From NCBI GenBank assembly GCA_019347855.1, contig JAHWKO010000034.1:1-21295 (forward strand): a DNA stretch of 21,295 nt. The letters run 5' to 3'. This DNA comes from Actinomycetota bacterium (GTDB lineage Bacteria > Actinomycetota > Nitriliruptoria > Nitriliruptorales > JAHWKO01). Shown piece by piece: positions 14,098 through 21,295 of this stretch (position 1 is the stretch's first letter; each line of letters opens with the position of its first letter). The translations under genes and the position numbers were made by a program. The notes under the pieces are model-generated. The model worked only from the letters and a program-made list of their open reading frames with translations, searched no databases and was not told the origin of the DNA.

Positions 14098-16772
14098 GCC
14101 TCGACGACGCCGCGCCAGAGCAGCCCCACGGCCCGGGCGGCGGCGGTGGCGACCTCCGGGTCGGGATCGGGCCCCACCTGTGCGGCGTCGCGGATCTGGC
14201 CCACCAGGTCCGCGACCTGCTTCACGTTGCGGACGAAGTCCCCGCCGGTGAGCTCCAGCGGACCGATCGCGGCGTCCAGATCGGCACCCTTGGCCCACCG
14301 CCACGCGGCGTTCACGAACCCCGGATCGAGCTCACGCAGCGGCCGGATCCCGGCAGCTCCCTCGTACCCACGGATCCTGGAGGCGGTCTCGACCGCGGCG
14401 TCGATCGCCCTGGTGAGCGGCTTGGTGGCCGCGGAGCGCTCCGGGGGAGGTTCGTCGCTGCGGGATTCGTACACGAACAGCGCGGCCAGGCCCGCGAGCT
14501 CAGCCGCGTCGAGGTCCCGGAAGACCCCCTGGCGCAGGGACTCGGCGATAACGAGGTCGGCGTCGGCGTAGATGCCGGCGAGGCGCAGCCCCTCGTCGGT
14601 CGGGGCCGGTCGGTCGTCGAGGTAGCCGAGCCCCTGCAGGACCTCGACGAGCTGGTGGAGGTGCCGGACGAGGCTGCCCGTCGCCCGTTCGATCTCCCTG
14701 CGGAGCCTCCGCGCCTCCCGGTCCAGGTCGTCGTAGCGGTGTTGCCACCGTTCGTGCTCGGCCAGATCCGGGCAGTCGTTGCAGGGATGGCGCTGCAGCT
14801 CCTCGCGCAGCTGCGAGATGCGCTCGCTGGCCGAGGTGTCCTCGGGCAGCACCGCCACGGGATCAGGCTCCGGCAGGTCACGCAGCCGTGACGCCACCTT
14901 CCCGCGCCAGCCGGGTTGTCGGGCGTTGCCCCCACCGGGCAGTTCGATCGCCCCGACCCGGACCGGCGGCGCGTCGACGTCCCGCGGACCGAGTCTCGCC
15001 AGGCGACGGTCCTCGGTGATGACCCTGGCGAGGACGGTGCCCCCCTGTGTCGTCGTGCGTCCCACGACCACCGCGAGCCCCCGACGTGGGGCCCCCGGCC
15101 AGTGCACCACCTCCCCCGGCTGCAGCGTCGCGATGCGTTCACGCACGGCCCCGTCGCCGCGACCACGGCGCGAGCCCCGCTTCTCGGTGGCCGACAGCTC
15201 GCGTCGGAGCTGCCAGAAGCCCTCCCAGTCGCCACGGTCACACGAGAGGTGGCTCGCGTACCCGTCCATCCCGTCCTCGAGCTGCGCGAGCCGCGTGCGA
15301 CGGTCCACGACGGAGCGGTCGGCCTGGAACTGCGCGAAGGACGCCTCGAGGAGCTCCTCCGCACGGGACAGCTCGTGCCGCCTCAGGAGGTTGACCGTCA
15401 TGTTGTAGGTCGGCGAGAACGACGACCGCAACGGGTAGGTCCGGGTCCCGACCAGACCAGCGACGGTGCGGAAGTCGATGTCGCGCTGGTACAGCACGAC
15501 GGCGTGCCCCACGGGGTCGATCCCGCGCCGACCGGCCCGTCCGGTCAGCTGCGTGTACTCCCCCGGCGTGAGCATGACGTGGCGTTCGCCGTTCCACTTC
15601 TCGAGCCGCTCGATCACCACGCACTTCGCCGGCATGTTGATGCCGAGCGCCAGCGTCTCCGTCGCCACCACGACCCGCAGCAGACCCTCCTGGAAGGCCT
15701 GCTCGATCGCCTCCTTGAACGCCGGCACGAGTCCGGCGTGGTGCGCGGCGACGCCGTGCTCGAGCGCTTCACGCCAGCGACCGAACCCCAGGACCCGCAG
15801 GTCCTCGTCGGGGATCTCGGCGACGGCTCGATCGGCGATCTCGCGGATCCGCTCCCGCTCCTCCCGGCCTGCGAGGTCCACGCCGGCCGCGAGCAGCTCG
15901 TCCACCGCGCTGTCACAGCCGTTGCGGGAGAACACGAACATGATCGCGGGCAGCCATCCTCGGTGGTGCAACTCGTCCACGACCTCGGGCCGCGATGGCC
16001 ACCGCAGGCGAGGTCCGTGGCGTCGGCCGCGGTGGTCGCGTTGCCCAGCGCGGCGCTCCATCATGAGCACCTTCGGGTTCGGGACCCCGGCGAGCGCCTG
16101 ACGCGCCTTGCGGCGCTGCTCCTCCCCCGCCTTGCCGGGGCGCTTGGACTCGAAGGTGGGGTAGATCCGTCCGCTGACGTAGTAGTGGTGCTGGAGCGGC
16201 ACCGGACGGCGCTCCTCGATCACGACGGCGCAGCCGCCGTCGCGGACCTCCTCGAGCCATGCGCCGAACTCCTCGGCGTTGCTCACGGTCGCGGACAGTG
16301 CGGCGATCTGCACGGAGGCTCGGAGCTGGACGATGACCTCCTCCCAGACCGCTCCGCGGGAGGGGTCCGAGAGGTAGTGGACCTCGTCGAGCACGACGTA
16401 GCGCAACCCCTCGAGGGTCGACGACGCCTCGTAGATCATGTTGCGGAGGACCTCGGTGGTCATGACGACGACGGGCGCTTCACCGTTGACCGAGCGATCC
16501 CCCGTGAGCAGTCCGACCTGGCCAGCGCCGTACCGCTCGACGAGGTCGCGGTACTTCTGGTTGGACAGCGCCTTGATCGGCGTCGTGTAGAAGCACTTGC
16601 CGTCGGTCTCGGTGGCGAGGTGGCACGCGAACTCCCCGACCACCGTCTTCCCCGCGCCCGTCGGTGCCGCGACCAGCACCGAACGGCCGGCCTCGAGCTC
16701 CTGCACGGCGTGCAGCTGGAACGCGTCGAGCTCGAACCCGTACTGCTCGGAGAAGCCCGGGATGTGGCTCAC
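14094..16772 (-). CDS. helY: Ski2-like DEVH-box helicase, HelY type
   Basis: An 892-residue superfamily 2 ATP-dependent RNA/DNA helicase, close in length to mycobacterial HelY (about 900). The Q motif is at 15-20 (LDAFQL) and Walker A at 36-43 (APTGAGKT). PIKALSNQKY and TTEVLRNMI are motifs Ia and Ib; DEVH is at 129-132 and SATVSN at 160-165. Motif VI is QLTGRAGRRGID. The last 400 residues contain the beta-rich KOW-like and helical C-terminal domains of the Ski2/Mtr4 group; a CNDCPDLAEHERW segment is also typical. The GTG at 16772 overlaps the stop of the anchored-protein gene. Position just downstream of tatA-tatC matches mycobacteria (Rv2092c-Rv2094c). Confidence 0.93.
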   Translation of the reverse strand: MSHIPGFSEQYGFELDAFQLHAVQELEAGRSVLVAAPTGAGKTVVGEFACHLATETDGKCFYTTPIKALSNQKYRDLVERYGAGQVGLLTGDRSVNGEAPVVVMTTEVLRNMIYEASSTLEGLRYVVLDEVHYLSDPSRGAVWEEVIVQLRASVQIAALSATVSNAEEFGAWLEEVRDGGCAVVIEERRPVPLQHHYYVSGRIYPTFESKRPGKAGEEQRRKARQALAGVPNPKVLMMERRAGQRDHRGRRHGPRLRWPSRPEVVDELHHRGWLPAIMFVFSRNGCDSAVDELLAAGVDLAGREERERIREIADRAVAEIPDEDLRVLGFGRWREALEHGVAAHHAGLVPAFKEAIEQAFQEGLLRVVVATETLALGINMPAKCVVIERLEKWNGERHVMLTPGEYTQLTGRAGRRGIDPVGHAVVLYQRDIDFRTVAGLVGTRTYPLRSSFSPTYNMTVNLLRRHELSRAEELLEASFAQFQADRSVVDRRTRLAQLEDGMDGYASHLSCDRGDWEGFWQLRRELSATEKRGSRRGRGDGAVRERIATLQPGEVVHWPGAPRRGLAVVVGRTTTQGGTVLARVITEDRRLARLGPRDVDAPPVRVGAIELPGGGNARQPGWRGKVASRLRDLPEPDPVAVLPEDTSASERISQLREELQRHPCNDCPDLAEHERWQHRYDDLDREARRLRREIERATGSLVRHLHQLVEVLQGLGYLDDRPAPTDEGLRLAGIYADADLVIAESLRQGVFRDLDAAELAGLAALFVYESRSDEPPPERSAATKPLTRAIDAAVETASRIRGYEGAAGIRPLRELDPGFVNAAWRWAKGADLDAAIGPLELTGGDFVRNVKQVADLVGQIRDAAQVGPDPDPEVATAAARAVGLLWRGVVEA

Positions 16773-17554
16773 GACCCGTCCGGCGACGGCTCCGGTGAGG
16801 ACGTGGCGTCGGTCTCCGCGGGGGTCGGGGACGCGTCAGGAGACGCCTCCTCGGTCGGAGGCGGACTGTCGGCTGCGGGCGCGCTGGGGCGCGGCAGCGA
16901 TGGCATCGTGGCGGCCGGCTGGGGGACGTCCGCCTCGTCCTCACCCTTCAGCAGTGCCAGCAGCCGGCGGGCCGATGCGTCGTACTGCTCGGCCCGGGCT
17001 CGGATGCGCTCGACCTCGTCGAGCAGCAGGTCCCGAGCCGCTCCGTCGGCGGCGGCCGCCGCACCGAGCGTCTCGACCGCGTCCTTGGACAGCTCGGCTG
17101 AGACGATCGCGAGCCGACGTACGCCGTCCGCCGCCGGCGGGGCGGGGGCGGTCTCCAGCTGACCGATCACCTGGTCGTAGGTCGCGATCCAGAGGTCGAG
17201 GTTCTGGGTGACCATGTCGGTGGATCCGGCCCGGAGCTCCTCCACGGCGGTGCGCACGGGGGGCGCGCCCTGCGCGGTGCCGCCCTGCCAGACGACCTCG
17301 GACTGGTCAGCGATCGCGATGACGGACTCCGCCTCGTCCACCGCGGCGGCGACCGGATCGGGGGCGGTGAAGCGCCCCACCACGATGCCCGCGATCAGCG
17401 CGAGCACGGCCGCGAACGCCGCGATCGACAAGGGACGCCGGTACCAGGGTCCCATCGCGAGACGACGGGCACGCCTCTCGCGCTTCTCCTGGACACGGTC
17501 CTGGATGTGGGGAGGGACACGCCCCTTCCGGGGGCCACGGGTGTGGTTGGTCAC
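16769..17554 (-). CDS. Single-pass membrane-anchored protein with Pro/Ser/Thr-rich tail, unknown function
   Basis: A 261-residue protein. It has a highly basic cytosolic N-terminus (about 1-40, including VQEKRERRARRLA), one membrane helix at about 41-60 (LSIAAFAAVLALIAGIVVG), then a helical extracytoplasmic domain of about 150 residues. The C-terminal 50 residues are rich in Pro, Ser, Thr, Glu and Asp and look unstructured. I do not recognise the domain. The GTG at 17554 has AGGAG (17568-17564) 9 bp upstream and lies 22 bp after tatC; the frame is open further upstream only into tatC. Its stop overlaps the helicase start. The position between tatC and helY is noteworthy, but no function can be assigned. 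Confidence 0.82.
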   Translation of the reverse strand: MTNHTRGPRKGRVPPHIQDRVQEKRERRARRLAMGPWYRRPLSIAAFAAVLALIAGIVVGRFTAPDPVAAAVDEAESVIAIADQSEVVWQGGTAQGAPPVRTAVEELRAGSTDMVTQNLDLWIATYDQVIGQLETAPAPPAADGVRRLAIVSAELSKDAVETLGAAAAADGAARDLLLDEVERIRARAEQYDASARRLLALLKGEDEADVPQPAATMPSLPRPSAPAADSPPPTEEASPDASPTPAETDATSSPEPSPDGS

Positions 17555-17576
17555 GCTACGGAGGCTCCTGGGGACG

Positions 17577-18338
17577 TCACACGGCAGCACGCCGTCGGCG
17601 GGATCGTTCGATGAGTCGGGCCGCAAGGATAGAGGTCTCGTAGAGCACGACCATCGGACCCGCCATGAACAGCATGGTGACGGGGTCGGTGGTCGGGGTG
17701 ATGAGGGCCGCGAGGAAGAAGTTGCCCACGACCGCGTACGCGCGGAAGCGGCGCAGCTGCGTGCTGTCGACGATCCCCAACAGCGCCAGGAACACGAGGA
17801 GCAGCGGGACCTCGAAGATCAGACCGAACGCCACGATCGTCGTGATGATGAACGAGAAGTACTCACCGGCGGACAGGAGGGTCACGATGCGTCCACCACC
17901 GATCCCGAGCAGGATCCGAAGACCGCGGGGGATCACGTAGAAGGCGAAGGCTCCCCCAGCGGCGAACATCACCACGCTGCCGAGCACGAAGGGCATCGTG
18001 TACCGGCGTTCCTTCGTGGTGAGCCCGGGGGCGATGAAGCGCCAGATCTGGTGGAACACGACGGGCGCGGCGATGAACAGTCCGACCACGAGGGAGATCT
18101 TGATGCGGACGCTGAACTCCTCGAGCACCCGGGTCGCGATCAGCCCGCAGCTCTCGTCGAGCGCGCGGAACTCGGACGGGACCTCGCAGTAGGGGCCCAT
18201 GAGGAAGCCGAGTATCGGGTCGAAGGCGACCCATCCCACGACGGCAGCGAGCGCCACCGCGATGAAGACACGGATCAGACGCGACCGGAGCTCACCGAGG
18301 TGCTCGGCGAGACTCATCTCGCCGGCGTTCGGAGCCAC
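17577..18338 (-). CDS. tatC: Sec-independent protein translocase TatC
   Basis: A 253-residue six-helix membrane protein, the receptor core of the twin-arginine export system. The N-terminal MSLAEHLGELRSRL is the family signature (E. coli IxHLxELRKRL). The conserved FxxRIKIS (EEFSVRIKISLVVG), PVVFHQIWRFIAPGLTTKERR, the Glu in IFEVPLLLVFL and the C-terminal ALITPTTDPVTMLFMAGPMVVLYE are all present, so the protein looks intact. The GTG at 18338 is used; an ATG at 18317 (directly at MSLAEH) is an alternative, and neither has a strong Shine-Dalgarno. Mycobacterial TatC also carries extra residues before this motif. The gene follows tatA by 25 bp. Confidence 0.97.
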   Translation of the reverse strand: MAPNAGEMSLAEHLGELRSRLIRVFIAVALAAVVGWVAFDPILGFLMGPYCEVPSEFRALDESCGLIATRVLEEFSVRIKISLVVGLFIAAPVVFHQIWRFIAPGLTTKERRYTMPFVLGSVVMFAAGGAFAFYVIPRGLRILLGIGGGRIVTLLSAGEYFSFIITTIVAFGLIFEVPLLLVFLALLGIVDSTQLRRFRAYAVVGNFFLAALITPTTDPVTMLFMAGPMVVLYETSILAARLIERSRRRRAAV

Positions 18339-18363
18339 GATCAGCGTGCCGTGGGCGCGTGAC

Positions 18364-18543
18364 TCAGCTGGACGCGTCGGCGTCGGAGGGGGTCTCCTCG
18401 TCGGAGCCTTCCTCGGTCGCCTTGCGGAACTCCTTGATCGACCTGCCCATGGAGTTCGCCAGGTCGGGCAGCTTCTTCGCGCCGAACAGCAGCAGGACGA
18501 TCACCAGGACGATGATGAGCTCGGGTGCGCCGATCGCGCCCAT
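18364..18543 (-). CDS. tatA: Sec-independent protein translocase TatA
   Basis: A 59-residue pore-forming component of the Tat system. It has an N-terminal membrane helix with the conserved Glu8 (MGAIGAPELIIVLVIVLLLF), the FGAKKLPDLA hinge (20-29), an amphipathic helix (SMGRSIKEFRKAT) and an acidic tail. The ATG at 18543 has AGAGGAGA about 5 bp upstream and is clearly better than an earlier in-frame start. No separate tatB is seen in the window; many actinobacteria keep tatB elsewhere. Confidence 0.97.
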   Translation of the reverse strand: MGAIGAPELIIVLVIVLLLFGAKKLPDLANSMGRSIKEFRKATEEGSDEETPSDADASS

Positions 18544-18574
18544 GATGATCTCCTCTCGAGGCCCGCACCCCAGA

Positions 18575-18811
18575 CTACCGTTCGGGCCCCTCACGGGCCT
18601 CGGAGGCGGTGTCCGCTAGGCGAGCGAGCTCCCGCTGTGCCACGGCGGTCTCTCGGTTGAGCTCCCCCAGTGCCGGCGCGAGCTCCTCCTGGATCGAGCG
18701 CACGGAGGCGGCCAGCTGCTTCAGCCTTCGGACCAGCGCGAGCACGACCAGCCCGAGCCCGATGAGGGCCAGGAGCGCGACGGCGGCGGCGATGACGAGG
18801 AGCGGGGACAC
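18575..18811 (-). CDS. Small membrane protein with C-terminal coiled coil
   Basis: A 78-residue protein. Residues 2-27 form one membrane helix (LLVIAAAVALLALIGLGLVVLAL), followed by a basic RRLK stop-transfer and a heptad-like helix (LKQLAASVRSIQEELAPALGELNRE and on to about 70). This resembles DUF948-type or TatB-like architecture, but the TatA/B hinge motif is absent, so I leave it unnamed. The GTG at 18811 has only a short GAGG close in front. A TAGACT -10-like box at 18824-18819 would place transcription start near the start codon, hinting at a possible leaderless mRNA. It lies 31 bp before tatA in the same direction. Confidence 0.75.
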   Translation of the reverse strand: MSPLLVIAAAVALLALIGLGLVVLALVRRLKQLAASVRSIQEELAPALGELNRETAVAQRELARLADTASEAREGPER

Positions 18812-18841
18812 GTCCTCGAGTCTAACGAGACGTGGCGGCCG

Positions 18842-19198
18842 TCAGGAGATGGCGCTCAGCAGCTCGTCGTACCAGTGCTCGGTGGCGAGCAGCTCGTGGA
18901 GGTCGAGCAGGTCGTCGTAGGTGAGGGCGGGGCCGGCCGGGGGGGTCTCGGGATGCGAGGGCCGGTGGTCCGTCGCCTCGTCGACGACGCTGACGCTGAC
19001 GCCCCCGGTGGTGAGCAGGTGCGCGATGCGCTCGTCCGCCGGCTTCTCGATGCGCACCGTGCACGATGGGCAGGTGAAGGCGTAGTGGCTCTCGGGACCG
19101 ACCGGGGCCTCGTGGGCCCGGATCACGGTGAGCACGATCTGTTCGGGCGTGAGATCGACCTCACCGCAGCTCGGGCAGGTCGCGCGGATCGTTGTCAC
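18842..19198 (-). CDS. Zinc-ribbon protein of unknown function
   Basis: A 118-residue protein. The N-terminus MTTIRATCPSCGEVDL and a second pair in YAFTCPSCTVRIEKP give two CPSC knuckles (about 8-11 and 43-46), which together would bind one zinc ion. The middle is predicted mixed, and the C-terminus (LTYDDLLDLHELLATEHWYDELLSA) is an acidic amphipathic helix. I recognise no named family. The GTG at 19198 has GGGAGG at a spacing of about 9 bp. It is the first gene of the minus-strand cluster and is divergent from the histidine kinase. The architecture suggests a small adaptor or nucleic-acid-binding protein, but this is inference. Confidence 0.82.
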   Translation of the reverse strand: MTTIRATCPSCGEVDLTPEQIVLTVIRAHEAPVGPESHYAFTCPSCTVRIEKPADERIAHLLTTGGVSVSVVDEATDHRPSHPETPPAGPALTYDDLLDLHELLATEHWYDELLSAIS

Positions 19199-19494
19199 GG
19201 CGGTTCACCTCCCAGCAGGAGGGCCTCGGGTTCCCGCGGCCGGTGACGTTGGGTGGCCGACCTGCTACCCCTTGTTTCGGACCGCCGGACCCCAACGCTT
19301 GACCGTCCAACCGGTACCGATCGCGATTCCACCCGTTCGGGCTAGTCGGTCCGAGCCATGCAGGGACCGTGGGGCGCGATGAGGCGTGCGGCTAGCGCGC
19401 ACCACCCTGCGGAACGGGGGCCTGCGGTCCGCGTGACTGTGCCTGACGGCTCGAACGGCCGACACTCCCGGTAGGGACACCGGGAGGATCGAGC
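19199..19494. other. Divergent intergenic region between zinc-ribbon gene and histidine kinase
   Basis: No credible gene is seen on either strand. It must hold promoters in both directions. I find a TTGACC at 19299-19304 on the plus strand without a matching -10. GGAAC (19411-19415) followed after 16 bp by CGTG (19432-19435) resembles an ECF-sigma promoter for the kinase. The Shine-Dalgarno of the zinc-ribbon gene is at about 19208-19213. The hairpin at 19465-19486 is described separately. Confidence 0.4.
19465..19486 (+). promoter_or_regulatory. Leader hairpin sequestering the histidine-kinase ribosome binding site
   Basis: CTCCCGGT (19465-19472) and ACCGGGAG (19479-19486) are perfect 8-bp arms around the loop AGGGAC. 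The right arm contains most of the GGGAGG Shine-Dalgarno (19482-19487) of the GTG start at 19495. When folded, the ribosome site would be blocked, which suggests translational control or coupling. Base pairing is seen; the regulatory effect is inferred. Confidence 0.5.
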
Positions 19495-21295
19495 GTGGCG
19501 TTCGGGCGTCGCACGGCCGGCGAGGAGGTCGTCGAGCTCCACCGTGAGGAGCTGGCGGCCTTCGTCACCGCTGCGCGCGCCGTGAACGAGGCCGGCGACG
19601 CCACGGGGACGCTGGAGACGATCCTGACCGAGGCGATCCGGCTGCTCGAGGCGGACGAGGGCTCGGTCCTGCTGTTCGACGACGACCGACGCAGCCTCTC
19701 GATCCGCGTCGCCCGGGGGCTTCCGACCGACGTGGTTCGCGCGGAGCGGGTGCTGCCCGGCACCGGGATCGCCGGATTCGTCGCGTCGTCCGGAGAGCCG
19801 CTCCTGCTCACGCACGACGGGGACGTCGCCCGCTACGCCGACGTGCGTGAGCGCGACCGCAAGCTGCGTTCGGCCGTGAGCGTGCCCCTGCGCACCCGCG
19901 GGGTCGTCGAGGGGGTCCTCAACGTCAACGTGCTCGAGCGCGAGGGGTCGCGTGGGCCGTTCACCGAGCGCGACCTGACGCTCGCGACACTGTTCGCGGA
20001 GCACGCCGCGAGCGCCGTGCACAACGGTCACCTGATCGCCCAGGCCCGGCAACGCAGCGATGACCTGGGGCGCCTGTTCGAGGCCAGCTTCGCGCTCTCG
20101 GAGACCCTCGACGTCGATGAGGTGACCGGTCGCATCCTGGACTCCGCCGAGGAGCTCGTCGGCGCCAAGGGCGGGTTCGTCTGCGTGCTCGGCGACGAGG
20201 GCAACGGTCCCGAGGTCGCCGTGTACCGCGGGGTGAACCGGGGGCGCGTCATGGCCGTGCTCCGCAAGACGTCGTTCTCGGAACTGCTGCGGGGGAGCTC
20301 CCTGCACGTGCTGAACGACGTGCGGGAGGACGCCAGCTTGGCGCCCCTCGCCACCGGGGACGGGCCGGTCCCCGCGCTCGTCGCGCCGCTGTCGACCGAC
20401 GAGGAGACCAGGGGTCTGCTCGTCGCGCTCCTCGACACCGGCAGCCCGTCGGACACCGAGCTGCGCCTGATGGGCACCTACATCACACACGCATCGATGG
20501 CGCTGTCCAAGGCGCTGCTGTTCCGGAACGTCCGGACCAAGGAGGACGAGCTCTCGTCGTTGGTCCATGCGGTCCCTGATCCCATCATCGTCGCGGACGG
20601 CAACGGGCGGTTCCTCACGTTCAACCCGGCGGCGGCGGAGCGCTTCGGGCTGAACCCGCAGTTCGAGTTCGGGGCGCCGATCGCGGGCAAGCTGCGCTCA
20701 CCAGAGCTCGAGGACCTGCTGTTCTCCCAGCACGGCGGACGTACCGAGGTGACGCTGTTCACCCCGAGCCCCCGCACCTACCGGGCGCGGGTCGACCTGG
20801 TCCGTCCGGAGCACGGGCTGCCGGGAGCGCGGATCCTCATCCTCGAGGACGTGACGGTCGAGAAGGAGATGACCCAGCTGAAGTCGGACTTCGTCGCGGT
20901 GATCGGCCACGAGCTGCGTACCCCCCTCACGCTCATCAAGGGCTACGCGGCGACGCTGTCCCGCCGGGGCAACACCCTGGACGAGGACGTCCGCAACAAG
21001 GCCACCGACGCGGTCCACACGCACGCCGTGCGGCTGGAGCGGCTGATCGAGGATCTGCTGCTCGTCTCCCGTATCGAGCGGGGTCGGCCACCGTTGTCGC
21101 TGGGGCAGCAGGACATGGTGGCGCTGCTGGAGCGGGTCGTCGCCGACAGCCAGCGCGAGCACCCCGAACGCCGCGTGATCTTCCGCTCGGAGGCGGTGCA
21201 GTTCGGTCTGCTCGTCGACGCCATGAAGGTCGAGCAGGTGCTCCACCACCTGATCGACAACGCCATCAAGTTCTCCGAGGCACCGGAGCCCGTGG
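19495..21295 (+). CDS. GAF-GAF-PAS sensor histidine kinase (3' end outside window)
   Basis: At least 600 residues from GTG 19495, with no in-frame stop before the window edge. No membrane helix is visible, so it should be cytosolic. Domains in order: GAF1 (about 30-185, with ADEGSVLLFDDD and VPLRTRGVVEGVLNV), GAF2 (about 200-345), PAS (about 355-455, with AVPDPIIVADGNGRFLTFNPAA), HisKA with the phospho-accepting His472 in VIGHELRTPLTLIKGY, and the beginning of the HATPase_c domain with Asn589 of the N box (LIDNAIKFSE). The G boxes lie beyond the edge. GGGAGG 7-8 bp upstream fixes the start. The ligand is unknown; GAF domains often sense small molecules, redox state or light. No response regulator is visible here. 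Confidence 0.93.
   Translation, partial: MAFGRRTAGEEVVELHREELAAFVTAARAVNEAGDATGTLETILTEAIRLLEADEGSVLLFDDDRRSLSIRVARGLPTDVVRAERVLPGTGIAGFVASSGEPLLLTHDGDVARYADVRERDRKLRSAVSVPLRTRGVVEGVLNVNVLEREGSRGPFTERDLTLATLFAEHAASAVHNGHLIAQARQRSDDLGRLFEASFALSETLDVDEVTGRILDSAEELVGAKGGFVCVLGDEGNGPEVAVYRGVNRGRVMAVLRKTSFSELLRGSSLHVLNDVREDASLAPLATGDGPVPALVAPLSTDEETRGLLVALLDTGSPSDTELRLMGTYITHASMALSKALLFRNVRTKEDELSSLVHAVPDPIIVADGNGRFLTFNPAAAERFGLNPQFEFGAPIAGKLRSPELEDLLFSQHGGRTEVTLFTPSPRTYRARVDLVRPEHGLPGARILILEDVTVEKEMTQLKSDFVAVIGHELRTPLTLIKGYAATLSRRGNTLDEDVRNKATDAVHTHAVRLERLIEDLLLVSRIERGRPPLSLGQQDMVALLERVVADSQREHPERRVIFRSEAVQFGLLVDAMKVEQVLHHLIDNAIKFSEAPEPV

Noticed and set aside
14916..17162. A 748-codon plus-strand open frame opposite helY
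   Set aside because: The helicase on the minus strand has all its motifs. The opposite frame shows only low-complexity Arg/Asp/Val/His-rich sequence.
18575..18811. The small membrane coiled-coil protein as TatB
   Set aside because: Its order (helix plus coiled coil before tatA) is tempting, but it lacks the conserved Glu near the N-terminus and the FGP/FGxKKLP hinge of TatA/TatB.
19342..20568. A 408-codon minus-strand frame in the histidine-kinase region
   Set aside because: The plus strand encodes clear GAF, PAS and HisKA domains; the antisense frame has no domain signature.

Overview
The window is about 21.3 kb of very GC-rich DNA from an actinobacterium (phylum Actinomycetota). This rests on the codon bias (long empty reading frames opposite almost every gene), the high share of GTG starts (15 of the 19 starts visible here), and marker families: a DUF4193-type acidic zinc-ribbon protein, a HelY-type Ski2 helicase next to tatA/tatC, and an Lnt/polyprenol-phosphate mannosyltransferase pair. 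A deep-branching lineage such as Nitriliruptoria would fit, but that is a guess. I see no mobile elements, CRISPR arrays, phage genes or origin. The window looks like stable chromosomal core with accessory metabolic genes.

Layout. (1) 1-428: the 3' end of a plus-strand gene converges on a tRNA-Glu(UUC) gene whose last bases overlap its stop codon. (2) 458-3302, minus strand: a lipoprotein and cell-envelope operon of DUF4193 protein, lnt and a polyprenol-phosphate mannose synthase, with a recognisable promoter in front. (3) 3303-3650: a non-coding stretch with two strong hairpins. (4) 3651-8311, minus: an amidohydrolase, preceded by a run of four overlapping genes (M24 peptidase, GNAT acetyltransferase, acyl-CoA dehydrogenase, small membrane protein). 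(5) 8441-10165, plus: glpD, divergent from the peptidase. (6) 10172-19198, minus: ten closely packed genes (zinc ribbon, small membrane coiled-coil protein, tatA, tatC, membrane-anchored protein, helY, AGPS-like FAD oxidase, CCG-type Fe-S protein, diacylglycerol-kinase-like lipid kinase, four-helix membrane protein). (7) 19495 to the window end, plus: a GAF-GAF-PAS sensor histidine kinase, cut by the edge.

How the genes may work together. Lnt and Ppm complete lipoproteins and supply mannosyl-phosphoprenol for glycosylation outside the cell. TatA and TatC export folded proteins. The best candidate for something under-described is the 10.6-14.1 kb block. There an alkyl-DHAP-synthase-like flavoenzyme, a (Fe-S)-binding CCG protein and a lipid kinase overlap by 4 bp each, next to glpD, which makes DHAP. 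This suggests a glycerolipid (possibly ether-lipid) module, but the idea is inference. Several genes have a hairpin at or across the stop codon at the transcription unit end, and the histidine kinase has one hiding its Shine-Dalgarno sequence.
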